From Myxococcales bacterium (GTDB taxonomy: Bacteria > Myxococcota_A > Polyangia > Polyangiales > Houyiibacteriaceae), in the NCBI GenBank assembly GCA_029861865.1, contig JAOTYL010000001.1:562536-626535 (forward strand): a stretch of 64,000 bases of DNA, given 5' to 3'. The position numbers and the translations under genes were made by a program. Numbering within the stretch: position 1 is the first letter of the stretch; each line of letters opens with the position of its first letter. The notes beneath the pieces are model-generated. The model did not search any database, was not told the origin of the DNA, and saw nothing but the letters and a program-made list of their open reading frames with translations. Shown piece after piece: positions 28,914 through 37,598 of the stretch.

Positions 28914-30785
28914 ATGCCTGTCATCGAACAGACTCCACAGCGGTACTTGAGAAGCCCGCAACTGGAGGCGGTGGCGGGGGGGGGAGCGCTCCTTCACGTC
29001 TTGGCGTGGTCCGACGATCACGAGTACGTGCTGCGGTACACGCTTGCGGACGACGGCTCCTTGGTGGGCGAGCCCGTCGCCACCGATCATGGCCCGGCGA
29101 TCATGGGATGGGTGCCGGGCGCTCCGCGTCCGACCGACGACCCCGGCGCCGAGCTCGAGGCGAGGTATCACGGGTGGCACGTGATCGTTCGCTACGAGGG
29201 TGCTCGTTCGATGGTGGTGGTCACGCCGCCGTCTGGGGGCGAATTCGTGGTTTGGAGCGCGATCGGAATCGCAGCGGCGCCGTGCATCACAACAGCGCCC
29301 GGAGGAGCCTGGGTGGGGTTTCACCACGACGTCCGCGAGGACACCGGCGAGCCGGACATCGCCAAATGGATCGGGATTCGCTTCGTCGACATGGAGGGGC
29401 AGGTGTTCGAGCCAGCGGCCTCAATGACCGATCGCGACCGCGACCTCGCGGGCGAGGAGCAGGGCTTCGAGTTTCCGAGCCTGGTCATCGGCGACGATGG
29501 AGCCGTTGACCTCTTTGGACGCGGTTCGCACAACGTGTATCGGCAGCGCTTGAGTGCCGCCGGCTTCTCGCCTCGGGAGCCGATCGATGACGGTCGATGG
29601 GGGTGTCGCGGAAGGCGGACCAGCGCCGTCCGACTCGCAAGTGGTGCTACGCTCGTCGCCCGAAGAGGGCGTAAGGGGATTCTGATCCAGCGTTTTGATG
29701 CACCGTTGGGCGGAGCGCCGGCGTTGGTGCCCGCTGTGGTTGAAGTGGGGGTTGGCGCCTCGAAGATGCCTCATACCAGCGCGTGGTCCGGCCCACAGGT
29801 GCTTTTCGGAGACATCCAACAGCACAGCGCCCATTCGGATGGCGTCGGAAGCGCCGACGAACCGTACCTCCGCGCGCGGTACCGGTATGGCGACGACTTC
29901 GCCGCGTTGACCGATCATGAGTCGTTCTTGGGCAAGCGAATCGGCCCCGGAGAGTGGGCGTATCTACAAGGCGTCACCGAGCGACACAACGAGCCAGGCG
30001 AATTTGCGACGATCGTGGCCTACGAATGGACCGGGAAGGCCTATCCAGGGCCGGGACACAAATGCGTTTACCTTCCCGGCCCTGGGTTCCCGATCGTTTC
30101 CCGCGATCGGGTTCCGCGCGGCCGTGAGCTCGTCGAGCAGATCCGTGAGCAGGGAGCCTTGACCGGGCCGCATCACATCGGCTGGACCGGTGCCGATGCG
30201 CCGGGACACGACCCGGTCGGGCAGCCGGTGTGGGAGATCTGTTCGTGCCACGGGTGCTACGAGGAGCCGGGCAATCCACTCGGGTATCGTGGCGAGCTCG
30301 ACGACCAGTTTGCGAAACCGATGCTCGATGCAGGCCTGCGCTTTGGATTCATCGCCAACTCGGATAGCCACGGTCTTCTTTGGCATCATGGTGAATGCCG
30401 TAAGCGCGACCCGTTTCGAACCGGTCTCACCGCGGTGTTGGCCCCAGAACGGACTCGCGAGTCGATCCTCGAAGCGCTTCGCATGCGCCGTTGCTACGCG
30501 ACGAGCGGAGCCAAGATCCTGCTCGACATGCAGGTCGCAGGTTCACCAATGGGTAGTGAGATCGCGGTGCACGGGCCGGTCGAGGTCCACGCCAGGGCGC
30601 TCGGTACGACCGACATCGCGCGCATCGAGCTCGTGACCCCGTTCGGGGTGTCGGCGTCAGACGAGCCGGGATCCCCGTCGGTGAGCTTCGTCGCCGAAAT
30701 TGAAGCTCCCTACGTCTACTGTCGCGTCACCCAGGCCGACGGTGAAATGGCTTGGTCGAGCCCCATCTTCTTCGACGCCCCGTAG
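28914..30785 (+). CDS. DUF3604 (PHP-like) protein
   Basis: Protein of 623 residues. The N-terminal half (about 1-295) is beta-rich without a known name. From 'VLFGDIQQHSAHSDG' on it matches DUF3604, related to PHP-type metal phosphoesterases: 'FAALTDHESF', 'TIVAYEWTGKAYPGPGHK', 'GPHHIGWTG', 'CSCHGCYE' and 'GFIANSDSHGLLWHHGE' supply the His/Asp ligands. No signal peptide is visible, so it is probably cytoplasmic. It lies 6 bases behind the sulfatase-like gene and they are likely co-expressed. Confidence 0.82.
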   Translation: MPVIEQTPQRYLRSPQLEAVAGGGALLHVLAWSDDHEYVLRYTLADDGSLVGEPVATDHGPAIMGWVPGAPRPTDDPGAELEARYHGWHVIVRYEGARSMVVVTPPSGGEFVVWSAIGIAAAPCITTAPGGAWVGFHHDVREDTGEPDIAKWIGIRFVDMEGQVFEPAASMTDRDRDLAGEEQGFEFPSLVIGDDGAVDLFGRGSHNVYRQRLSAAGFSPREPIDDGRWGCRGRRTSAVRLASGATLVARRGRKGILIQRFDAPLGGAPALVPAVVEVGVGASKMPHTSAWSGPQVLFGDIQQHSAHSDGVGSADEPYLRARYRYGDDFAALTDHESFLGKRIGPGEWAYLQGVTERHNEPGEFATIVAYEWTGKAYPGPGHKCVYLPGPGFPIVSRDRVPRGRELVEQIREQGALTGPHHIGWTGADAPGHDPVGQPVWEICSCHGCYEEPGNPLGYRGELDDQFAKPMLDAGLRFGFIANSDSHGLLWHHGECRKRDPFRTGLTAVLAPERTRESILEALRMRRCYATSGAKILLDMQVAGSPMGSEIAVHGPVEVHARALGTTDIARIELVTPFGVSASDEPGSPSVSFVAEIEAPYVYCRVTQADGEMAWSSPIFFDAP

Positions 30786-30788
30786 GCC

Positions 30789-32045
30789 TCAGTCGAGGAT
30801 TTCGTGGACGCGCTTGGCCGCTTCTTTTCTGAACACCGTCTGCTGTGTTTTCTCGAGCAGGTCCTTGACTTGGACCGCGCCGGCCGCCACTTCGGACTCG
30901 CCTAGAATCATCGCGATACGGGCGTTCATTTTGTCGGCGCGGCGCAGTTGGCTCTTGAGTGAGCCCCCGCGCAAGTCGCTTTCCACCCGGAGCCCGGTGT
31001 CTCGAAGCTCGCGGCCGAGCAGCGCGGCCTCGGCGCGGACGGTCGGCTGCGCGGCGATGACGAAGACGTCGACATGGGCCTCGGGCTCGACTTCGGGCAT
31101 GGCCATCAAGAGCCGGTCGAGCCCCACGGCGAACCCGATCGCCGGCGTGTCCGGACCTCCGAAACTCTTCACCATCTCGTCGTACCGTCCGCCTCCGAGG
31201 AGCGCGTTCTGGGCGCCGAGCGCCTCGCCTTTGCCAAGTACCTCGAACAGAGTGCGGGTATAGTAGTCGAGGCCGCGCACGAGCGAACCGTCGACCCGGT
31301 ACGGGGTGCCCAAGGTCGTGAGCGTCGCCTGCAGCTCGTCGAAGTGCGCACGATCGTCGTCGGTGAGGTGCTTCAGCATCGAGGGGGCGTCGGCGGCGAT
31401 TTCGCCACATCGGGGGACTTTGCAGTCGAGCACGCGGAGCGGGTTGGCCCCCATCCGCCGCTGGCAGTCCGGGCAAAGCTCGTCTCGGTGCGGCTCGAGG
31501 TAGGCGAGCAACGCTGCGGTGTACTTCCTTCGGGTTTCGGGACCGCCGATCGAGTTGATCAAGACTTCGACCTCCGTGATGCCGAGGCTTGCGATGAAGC
31601 CGACGACCAGGTCGATCACTTCGGCATCGACGTAGGGACCAGGGTCGCCGAACACCTCGATGCCTGCTTGGTAGAACTGACGGTAGCGTCCTTTGGCCGG
31701 CCGCTCGCGGCGATACATCGGCCCGACGTAGTACCATTTCGTGACCGGCTCGCGGCCCTGCACGCTGTGTTGGACATACGCGCGCACAGCCGACGCGGTG
31801 GCTTCCGGCCGCAGCGTGAGCGACTTGTCGCCCCGGTCTGTGAACGTGTACATCTCCTTTTCGACGATATCGGTCGTTTCACCGATCGAACGGACGAAGA
31901 GGGCCGTCGGCTCGACGATGGGAAATCGGGCCTCTCGAAACCCATGAGCCTCGACGCACTCGCGGAATGCTCTCTCTAGGCGATGCCACTTCGAGATCTC
32001 GTCCGGCAGGATGTCCTTCATCCCTTTGACGGCGCGCAGGCTCAT
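30789..32045 (-). CDS. hisS: Histidyl-tRNA synthetase
   Basis: Class II aminoacyl-tRNA synthetase charging tRNA-His, 418 residues. Motif 2 region 'LTLRPEATASAVRAYVQHS', histidine loop 'RGLDYYTRTLFEV', motif 3 'GFAVGLDRLLMAM', and a C-terminal anticodon domain ('VDVFVIAAQPTVRAEAALLG'). A Cys cluster 'CPDCQRR...LDCKVPRCGE' in the insertion domain may bind zinc, as in some bacterial HisRS. It ends 3 bases from the convergent DUF3604 gene. Confidence 0.97.
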   Translation of the reverse strand: MSLRAVKGMKDILPDEISKWHRLERAFRECVEAHGFREARFPIVEPTALFVRSIGETTDIVEKEMYTFTDRGDKSLTLRPEATASAVRAYVQHSVQGREPVTKWYYVGPMYRRERPAKGRYRQFYQAGIEVFGDPGPYVDAEVIDLVVGFIASLGITEVEVLINSIGGPETRRKYTAALLAYLEPHRDELCPDCQRRMGANPLRVLDCKVPRCGEIAADAPSMLKHLTDDDRAHFDELQATLTTLGTPYRVDGSLVRGLDYYTRTLFEVLGKGEALGAQNALLGGGRYDEMVKSFGGPDTPAIGFAVGLDRLLMAMPEVEPEAHVDVFVIAAQPTVRAEAALLGRELRDTGLRVESDLRGGSLKSQLRRADKMNARIAMILGESEVAAGAVQVKDLLEKTQQTVFRKEAAKRVHEILD

Positions 32046-32082
32046 GGCGTCCCGTTACCCGATGCGCCCACGGCGGGCAAGC

Positions 32083-32556
32083 TCAAGGTCGCGGATCGAA
32101 CTCGACAAAGACGTAGTTGAAACCGTCCTTGCCCTTTTCCTGCTTGATCGTCGGGGTAACGTCGTCGCGCATCTCGAAGACCATCACCACGTCGTTTTGG
32201 CCCCTCTGTTGAACCGTCGCGCGGGTCACCGGAGTGCTGAAGTATTGAGTCTCGAGCGGTCGGTAGCTGTTGCTCAGGAACACTTGGGTCTTCCGCATAA
32301 CGAGCTCGAAGCGTCCGGCCGACTTCTTGGTCGCGACCTCGACCGGCTTCGACGTCTGGATGAAGAAGCAGGAGCGGCCTTCCTTACGCATCACGAAGCC
32401 AGGCCAGGTAAGCATGAGGGCATCCGCCGGGATCTCGTCCGCGCGTGGTGGCGGGTTGTCCGAGCCCGGAGTTACCCCTTCATAGTCCGCCGATGCGATC
32501 GACCCCGTCGTCCCCAGCGCGATGGCGAGCACCGCGATCCACCATGTCTTGCCCAC
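32083..32556 (-). CDS. Hypothetical secreted protein (AMIN-like)
   Basis: Protein of 157 residues with a signal peptide 'WWIAVLAIALGTTGSIASA'. The mature part is beta-rich ('CFFIQTSKPVEVATKK', 'GRFELVMRKTQVFL', 'NDVVMVFEMRDDVTPTIKQ'), a pattern that recalls AMIN domains of envelope proteins, but the match is loose. The GTG at VGKTWW was chosen because it begins the signal peptide; an upstream start would add 12 residues. It precedes hisS by 37 bases on the same strand. Confidence 0.65.
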   Translation of the reverse strand: MGKTWWIAVLAIALGTTGSIASADYEGVTPGSDNPPPRADEIPADALMLTWPGFVMRKEGRSCFFIQTSKPVEVATKKSAGRFELVMRKTQVFLSNSYRPLETQYFSTPVTRATVQQRGQNDVVMVFEMRDDVTPTIKQEKGKDGFNYVFVEFDPRP

Positions 32557-32713
32557 GGCAGTAGGGTAGCGAGCAATGGGGCCAGGGCACAAGTTTCGCT
32601 ACGAGGGGAGCCTTTTCTTGGGGGAATGCGGAGTGGGATGCTCTGGGTCGAGGACGAGGACGAACACGAGCGGAAGTACGTGCACGACTACGAGGACGCG
32701 GGCACCCGGCGCG

Positions 32714-32730
32714 GCCCGGCCCAGCCGGGC
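32714..32730. other. GC-rich hairpin before membrane-protein gene
   Basis: Seven-base perfect stem GCCCGGC / GCCGGGC with a 3-base loop in the 206-base gap between two divergent starts, 33 bases before the next ATG. It lies in the likely 5' leader of the downstream gene. The rest of the gap holds short GAGGACGA-type runs and no recognisable element. Confidence 0.35.
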
Positions 32731-32762
32731 GTGCATGCGGCTTTCGCGCTAGGAAGAAATTC

Positions 32763-33197
32763 ATGGAGTTCGCCGCCAAAGTAGACACCTGGTTCCTGCT
32801 TTCTTTCTACGGAGGGGCGCTGTTCATGTTCATCGGTGCTCTCCTTCGGCGGAGCGGATCGAGCTTTTTGAGGGTGCTGCTGTTGGTGCTGGCGTTCGTG
32901 TTCGTCTGCGTCGCGGTGTTCGTCGACAACCGGGCGTACATAGTCGACGGCGCAGCGCTCTACGAAAAGGACCTCTTTGGCGTCCGCCCGTTTCGCGACC
33001 TGGACCACGTGACGAGCGTCAGGCCGTCGAACAATCCTCGTGCATCGAAAGCCGCCTCGCTGGACCGGCTCCGCGTCGAGGGAGACGATGGCAGCGTGGT
33101 TTTCATCGCCGTCGAAGACAAGCCCGCGTTCTTGAGGGCGCTGGCGGAGAACTCGCGGCTGCTGCCCGACGGCGACGGCTTGGTCCAAGGGCCTTAG
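32763..33197 (+). CDS. Two-helix membrane protein with PH-like domain
   Basis: Protein of 144 residues. Two membrane helices ('FLLSFYGGALFMFIGALL' and 'VLLLVLAFVFVCVAVFV') are followed by a soluble beta-rich region ('RAYIVDGAALYEKDLFGVRPFRDL', 'VVFIAVEDKPAFLRALAENS') with the look of bacterial PH-type domains found in small membrane proteins. Function unknown. AGGAAG precedes the ATG. It stands alone between divergent and convergent neighbours. Confidence 0.65.
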   Translation: MEFAAKVDTWFLLSFYGGALFMFIGALLRRSGSSFLRVLLLVLAFVFVCVAVFVDNRAYIVDGAALYEKDLFGVRPFRDLDHVTSVRPSNNPRASKAASLDRLRVEGDDGSVVFIAVEDKPAFLRALAENSRLLPDGDGLVQGP

Positions 33198-33269
33198 CGT
33201 GGCCCCGGGCTGAGCTATACTCGTGAGAACTTCCGATGCGCCCGGAGTCGAGTACCTTTCTCGAAGTGC

Positions 33270-34475
33270 TCAATCGCGGCTACCGCGGTCGGGTAAAACT
33301 CGGAGCGTGTTGTCTTTGATGAGGGCGACGGTTGTTCCTAGCTTTCGTCCTTCGCGCGCGAGCGTGTCGCAAAGCCATTGCGCGTCTGTTTTCGATGCGT
33401 GTTTCAAGCGGAAGCGCTCAATTTGGAACGCTGGCATTTCTAGGTGGACGAGCTTGCGAGTGTTCGGATCCATCGCGAGGAAGTACATGAGGGAGAGGTC
33501 ACCGCGATAGCTTTCGTGACCGCGGATGCCTTCGTAGTCGTTGATGAAGTCACCACAGCCGTAGAGGATCGGCTTCCCGCGGTAGATCTCGATTCCTCTC
33601 GGGTGGTGGGACGAATGACCATGAACGATGTCCACCTCAGCCTCATCGATGAGCCTATGGGCAAAAGCCCGATGCTCCTTCGGAATCCTGTAACCCCAGT
33701 TGCTGCCCCAATGAATGGAAGCCACCACAATGTCTGTTGACCGGCGCGAGGCGCGGACCTGTTGCGCGACGCTCCGTGCGCTCTTTTCAGACAGATCGGG
33801 AAGGAGATGGACGCCAGGCTTCGTTACAGTGGCTGCCCAGCTTGCGGGAATACCACTCGTCACCGAGCCAAGTCCGAACACGAGGATCCGGAAACCCGAC
33901 GCCGCCTGAAGGATCGCGGGGGCGGCTGCCCGAGCCGATTCATGTCCCGCCCCAGCTGTCTTGACATGCATGCCATGCAACGTCTCGAGCGTCTCGACGC
34001 ACCCAGCGCTCCCCCAATCCAGAATGTGGTTGTTCGCCAAGACGCAGCAATCGATCCGAGCCGCGCTGATGCATCGTGCGTTCTCGGGGCTCATTCGGTA
34101 GTTGATCCCCTTGGGCGCGGGCTCGTCGTATTTGGTAATGCTGGTTTCGAGATTGATGACGCGCACGTCAGGGGCACGCCGCTCGAGCTCGCCAAGTGCA
34201 TCCCCCCAAACATACGAATAGCCTACAGGCTTGGCGATCGGACCATTCTTCGTTTCGGCAAGCCGCACGTAGTCGAGCGCGCTCTTCGCATAGGGCTCGT
34301 AGATGCGAGGGTCGCTCGGATGAGGCAGAACCTGGTCGACTCCGCGCCCGGTCATGACATCGCCGCACAAGAAGAGCGAGACCAAACCATGGCGCGCGCG
34401 GGTCGAAGTTGGCGCGAGAGCTCCCAGGGCCGCGCTACCCGCGAGCGTCATGAATCGCCGTCGACCCACCACCAT
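33270..34475 (-). CDS. CapA-like metallophosphoesterase, Tat-exported
   Basis: Protein of 401 residues of the PGA_cap/CapA family (calcineurin-like fold; CapA of poly-gamma-glutamate capsule is the named member). N-terminus 'GRRRFMTLAGSAALGALA' is a twin-arginine-like signal. Metal-ligand motifs: 'FLCGDVMTGRG', 'VINLETSIT', 'VLANNHILDWG', 'ASIHWGSNWGY' and 'DIVHGHSSHHPRGIEIY'. No capB/capC or other polyglutamate genes are nearby, so its role need not be capsule-related. The gap to ftsH contains a tRNA 3'-end remnant. Confidence 0.85.
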   Translation of the reverse strand: MVVGRRRFMTLAGSAALGALAPTSTRARHGLVSLFLCGDVMTGRGVDQVLPHPSDPRIYEPYAKSALDYVRLAETKNGPIAKPVGYSYVWGDALGELERRAPDVRVINLETSITKYDEPAPKGINYRMSPENARCISAARIDCCVLANNHILDWGSAGCVETLETLHGMHVKTAGAGHESARAAAPAILQAASGFRILVFGLGSVTSGIPASWAATVTKPGVHLLPDLSEKSARSVAQQVRASRRSTDIVVASIHWGSNWGYRIPKEHRAFAHRLIDEAEVDIVHGHSSHHPRGIEIYRGKPILYGCGDFINDYEGIRGHESYRGDLSLMYFLAMDPNTRKLVHLEMPAFQIERFRLKHASKTDAQWLCDTLAREGRKLGTTVALIKDNTLRVLPDRGSRD

Positions 34476-34511
34476 GACAGACCCTCGCTACCGCATAGCT
34501 CATCGTGACCC

Positions 34512-34540
34512 TGGTGGGGGGAGTGGATTCGAACTAGCGA
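34512..34540 (-). other. tRNA 3'-end-like remnant (possible old attachment site)
   Basis: On the minus strand, directly after the ftsH stop, the DNA reads GTTCGAATCCACT followed by CCCCCCACCA: a perfect tRNA T-loop, the 3' half of a T-stem, a 7-base acceptor strand and CCA. The 5' half of the T-stem (GCTAG) does not pair, and no D or anticodon arm precedes it, since that sequence is the end of ftsH. So it is not a working tRNA. Such displaced tRNA 3' ends are typical of integrase attachment sites; a chance match is also possible. Confidence 0.4.
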
Positions 34541-34542
34541 TC

Positions 34543-36420
34543 TCATGCGGGAGTCGCTTCCAAAGCTATAGAGCGCTTCTGTTCGATTTTGTCGTACAGA
34601 GCGTTCAGCTCTGTTTCACCAAGGGTTTCTTTCTCGAGCAATTGTCCGGCACCCTCCTCCAACGCGTCACGCTGCTCGCGGAGTATGGTGAGCGCCATGT
34701 CGAAGCTACCTTGCACCATGGCGCGGACCGCCGTGTCGATCTCCCGTGCGGTGTCGTCACTGTATTCTCGGGTTCGAAATGGAGAGGCGGGACCCCCCAA
34801 GAACGCCGACGATTCGCTCTCGTAGGACACGTGACCCAGCTCAGGCACCATGGCGTAGCGAGTCACCATGCTTCGCGCAACGTCGGTCACCTTGGCCAGG
34901 TCGTCCGCCGCACCCGTGGACAAGTGACCAAAGACCAATTGTTCGGCGGCACGGCCGCCCAGCAGGACCGCCATCTTTTCTTCGAGCTCCTCGCGCGTCA
35001 TCAGGAAACGATCTTCGGTCGGTCGCTGCATCGTGTATCCCAAAGCCCCGACACCCCGTGGAATGATCGAGACCTTGTGCACCGGGTCGCACTGCTTGCA
35101 CATCAGTGCCACCAGCGCGTGACCCATTTCGTGGTACGCAACGACCTTGCGCTCGCGAGGATTGAGAAGGCGGTTCTTCTTCTCGAGGCCGGCCACGATC
35201 CGCTCGATGGCAGCGGTGAAATCCTCCATGTTGACGGCTTCGGCGTCCCTTCGCGTCGCCACCAGCGCGGCCTCGTTGACCAAGTTGGCCAAGTCGGCGC
35301 CCGTGAATCCCGGTGTGAGCGAGGCCACGGCTTGCAGGTCCACCTCAGACGCTAGCGCCACGTTCTTGGCGTGCACCTTGAGGATCTGTGTTCTGCCAGG
35401 GCGATCGGGCCGGTCGACGAGCACCTGACGATCGAAGCGACCCGCACGGAGTAGGGCGGGATCCAAGATCTCGGGGCGATTCGTGGCCGCAAGGAGCACA
35501 ATGCCTGTCGACGGATCGAAGCCGTCGAGCTCCACTAACAACTGATTGAGCGTCTGCTCCTTCTCATCCATGCCGCCGCTGAAAGGTTGGGCGTTTCTCG
35601 CTCGGCCGAGGGCATCGAGCTCATCGATGAAGATGATGCAAGGTGCTTGTTGACGAGCCTGGTCGAACAAATCGCGAACGCGAGCCGCGCCGACACCCAC
35701 GAACATCTCAACAAACTCCGATCCACTGATCGAAAAGAAAGGGACTCCCGACTCTCCGGCGACGGCGCGGGCCAAGAGCGTCTTGCCTGTGCCGGGTGCG
35801 CCTACCAGCAGAATCCCTCTGGGCATACGCGCGCCGAGCCGACCGTAGGACTTCGGGTCTTTGAGAAAGGCGACAACCTCCTGGAGCTCTTGCTTCGCTT
35901 CATCGACGCCAGCGACATCGGAGAAGGTCACCCGGGTATCGGTTTCCATGTAGACCTTTGCCTTGCTCTTTCCAACCGACATCAGCCCGGCACCGGGCCC
36001 GCCCGTGCCTGCCATCCGCCGACTCAAGAAGAGCCAAAACCCTATGAGGAGCAGCAGAGGCAACAGCCACGACGCCAATGCACGCCCAAACACGCTTTGC
36101 TGTTCTTTGGAGTACTTCACACCGTGCGCCCGGAGGTCTTTTGCCAGGTCGGGATCCACCTGATTGGTCACGAACCGCGTCTTCCCGTCGATCGGATCGG
36201 TCAGCTCCCCCCGCAGGGCGTCGTCTGTCACGACAACCTCTTTGACCTTTCCGTCTTCGAGGAGTTGCTCGAACTGGCTGTAGGGGATCGGTGCGACGGT
36301 CTCGGATGACTGCCAGACCTGGAGCAGCAGCGACGCGGCAACGACGGCCGCAAGAAGATACAAAATACCGAGACGCGGCTTAGGTTTCAGCCGTTTGGGC
36401 TTGCTGTCTTTGTTCGGCAT
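34543..36420 (-). CDS. ftsH: ATP-dependent zinc metalloprotease FtsH
   Basis: Membrane AAA+ protease that degrades unstable membrane and regulatory proteins. 625 residues: two membrane helices ('[20 protein letters not shown]' and '[15 protein letters not shown]') around a small periplasmic domain, AAA+ module with 'GAPGTGKT' and '[11 protein letters not shown]', second region of homology '[20 protein letters not shown]', and the zinc site HEMGH with His430. The ATG at MPNKDSKP was chosen over two upstream starts because of the GAGAG ribosome site. The C-terminus is shorter and less charged than in E. coli. Confidence 0.96.
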   Translation of the reverse strand: MPNKDSKPKRLKPKPRLGILYLLAAVVAASLLLQVWQSSETVAPIPYSQFEQLLEDGKVKEVVVTDDALRGELTDPIDGKTRFVTNQVDPDLAKDLRAHGVKYSKEQQSVFGRALASWLLPLLLLIGFWLFLSRRMAGTGGPGAGLMSVGKSKAKVYMETDTRVTFSDVAGVDEAKQELQEVVAFLKDPKSYGRLGARMPRGILLVGAPGTGKTLLARAVAGESGVPFFSISGSEFVEMFVGVGAARVRDLFDQARQQAPCIIFIDELDALGRARNAQPFSGGMDEKEQTLNQLLVELDGFDPSTGIVLLAATNRPEILDPALLRAGRFDRQVLVDRPDRPGRTQILKVHAKNVALASEVDLQAVASLTPGFTGADLANLVNEAALVATRRDAEAVNMEDFTAAIERIVAGLEKKNRLLNPRERKVVAYHEMGHALVALMCKQCDPVHKVSIIPRGVGALGYTMQRPTEDRFLMTREELEEKMAVLLGGRAAEQLVFGHLSTGAADDLAKVTDVARSMVTRYAMVPELGHVSYESESSAFLGGPASPFRTREYSDDTAREIDTAVRAMVQGSFDMALTILREQRDALEEGAGQLLEKETLGETELNALYDKIEQKRSIALEATPA

Positions 36421-36563
36421 TTTCGCTCTCATCGAAAACAGTAGCGAGGCGTGGCCCGGGAGCAAGTAGCCTTAGCGAAACGTCGTGAAAGGAGTCGCGT
36501 TGTTCCCGCGTCTTCTCCGAGAGTAAGCTCCGGGAGGCTCCCCTCCCGAAATCGAGACACGTG

Positions 36564-36761
36564 ATGCCCTTGATCGTCCGAAAGCGCGGCGACAAATACC
36601 GCATTCTGGAAAGTGAGACCGGCAGGATCGCCAAGGGGCGAGCCGGCAAGGCGCTTGACCGAGGCGGGAGCCGAAGCCCCACGTCGCTCAGAAAACAAGC
36701 CGCTGCCATCAACATCGCCCAGGCGCGCAAACGGGGGCACGAGATTCCACAACCGAAATAA
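36564..36761 (+). CDS. Small conserved-looking basic protein
   Basis: Protein of 65 residues, divergent from ftsH. 'PLIVRKRGDKYRILESETGRIAKGRAGKAL' followed by 'SLRKQAAAINIAQARKRGHE' looks like the small single-domain proteins of the type 'KWRVVEKATGK...A..QARAINA' found widely, sometimes in phage. No function is known to me. A GTG one codon upstream is equally possible. The ribosome site is weak. Confidence 0.5.
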   Translation: MPLIVRKRGDKYRILESETGRIAKGRAGKALDRGGSRSPTSLRKQAAAINIAQARKRGHEIPQPK

Positions 36762-36792
36762 CGCACATGACCCAAATCCCGGACGACCGGTG

Positions 36793-36948
36793 TTATCTGA
36801 GATTGCAGCTGACCCGCCGGGGCAGATGTTCGCTCTCGATTCGCGTCCGAACGGAGACCAAGCCGTCCTCACGAAAACGAAACTCGTGGTAGCGCGTACC
36901 CTGGGCGCCCTCCAGCGTCTGGTGGAGGATCCCGCCATGGCGCTTCAT
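36793..36948 (-). CDS. Possible 51-residue small protein
   Basis: Open frame of 51 codons in the 235-base gap between two genes. The product ('MKRHGGILHQTLEGAQGTRY', then 'HEFRFREDGLVSVRTRIE') has protein-like alternation and codon use similar to neighbours, and GGAG lies 2-3 bases from the ATG, which is closer than ideal. It would follow the 181-residue... neighbour on the opposite side only as a separate unit. Evidence is weak. Confidence 0.28.
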   Translation of the reverse strand: MKRHGGILHQTLEGAQGTRYHEFRFREDGLVSVRTRIESEHLPRRVSCNLR

Positions 36949-36996
36949 AGCTCCATCGCTAAGCCCTTCGGACCTTACCCGGGCCGGCCAGTGCGG

Positions 36997-37542
36997 TCAC
37001 TCGGCGGCTTCGAGGTAAACGTATGGAGCTTCGGCGGGCTCGAGGCGCCCCTCGAGCAGGTCGGCCCACGCTTCGAGGTAGGCGACTACGTTTTCTCGCA
37101 GGTGGTGGGGGAAGTGCCGCTTGTGTGTGTCGAGCTGGCGCCGCACCTCCGGGTCGCTCAATCGTTCGAGATGCCATACGTCGTTGGGGCTCAACCCAAG
37201 CGCGTACATCTGCCCGAGCACCTCATCGAGTGGTGCACCGGTGACCTGGCACGCGCCGATGTCCTCGGGCTCCCACGCCCCTTCGTCGAGGGCTGGGCGG
37301 TCGCCGTAATCGAACTCCGGAAAGCGGCGAGCCGCTACATCGAGGGCCTGGCCGCCCCAGTCGCCTTCACGACGCATCGCACGGCGCTGAATCTCTTCGG
37401 GGGCGAGGCCGGTGATGGTTTGTGCGAGATGCCCGCAGTTACAGTACGCGAAACTCCCCCACTGATACTTCACCTTCTCGCGGACGAGTCGCGCCGCGGT
37501 TTCACGCAGCGCGACGATGAGCTCGACCGAAGCCTTGGCCAT
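36997..37542 (-). CDS. Conserved hypothetical protein with YCNCGHLAQ motif
   Basis: Protein of 181 residues, function unknown. 'YQWGSFAYCNCGHLAQTITG' near residues 27-46 carries two close Cys and a His, suggestive of a metal or cofactor site. 'PEEIQRRAMRREGDWGGQAL', 'ACQVTGAPLDEVLGQMYALG' and 'DVWHLERLSDPEVRRQL' look like conserved blocks, from memory shared with other bacterial hypothetical proteins. No signal peptide. A longer reading on the opposite strand across this gene was rejected as a shadow. Confidence 0.72.
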   Translation of the reverse strand: MAKASVELIVALRETAARLVREKVKYQWGSFAYCNCGHLAQTITGLAPEEIQRRAMRREGDWGGQALDVAARRFPEFDYGDRPALDEGAWEPEDIGACQVTGAPLDEVLGQMYALGLSPNDVWHLERLSDPEVRRQLDTHKRHFPHHLRENVVAYLEAWADLLEGRLEPAEAPYVYLEAAE

Positions 37543-37598
37543 GCACGGAACCTAACGCCAAGACAGCAGCTCGCCAAGAAGTTCCCGGCTCGGTCGCG

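Noticed and set aside
27831-29327. 498-codon open frame on the minus strand across the sulfatase and DUF3604 genes
   Set aside because: It is antisense to two well-supported genes, its product shows no family pattern, and long antisense frames are expected at this GC content.
33270-34475. Poly-gamma-glutamate capsule locus
   Set aside because: Only a CapA-like gene is present; no capB, capC or pgs genes are nearby.
34512-34590. Complete tRNA gene behind ftsH
   Set aside because: Only the T-loop and 3' acceptor strand fit; the upstream bases are the ftsH C-terminus and do not form D or anticodon arms.
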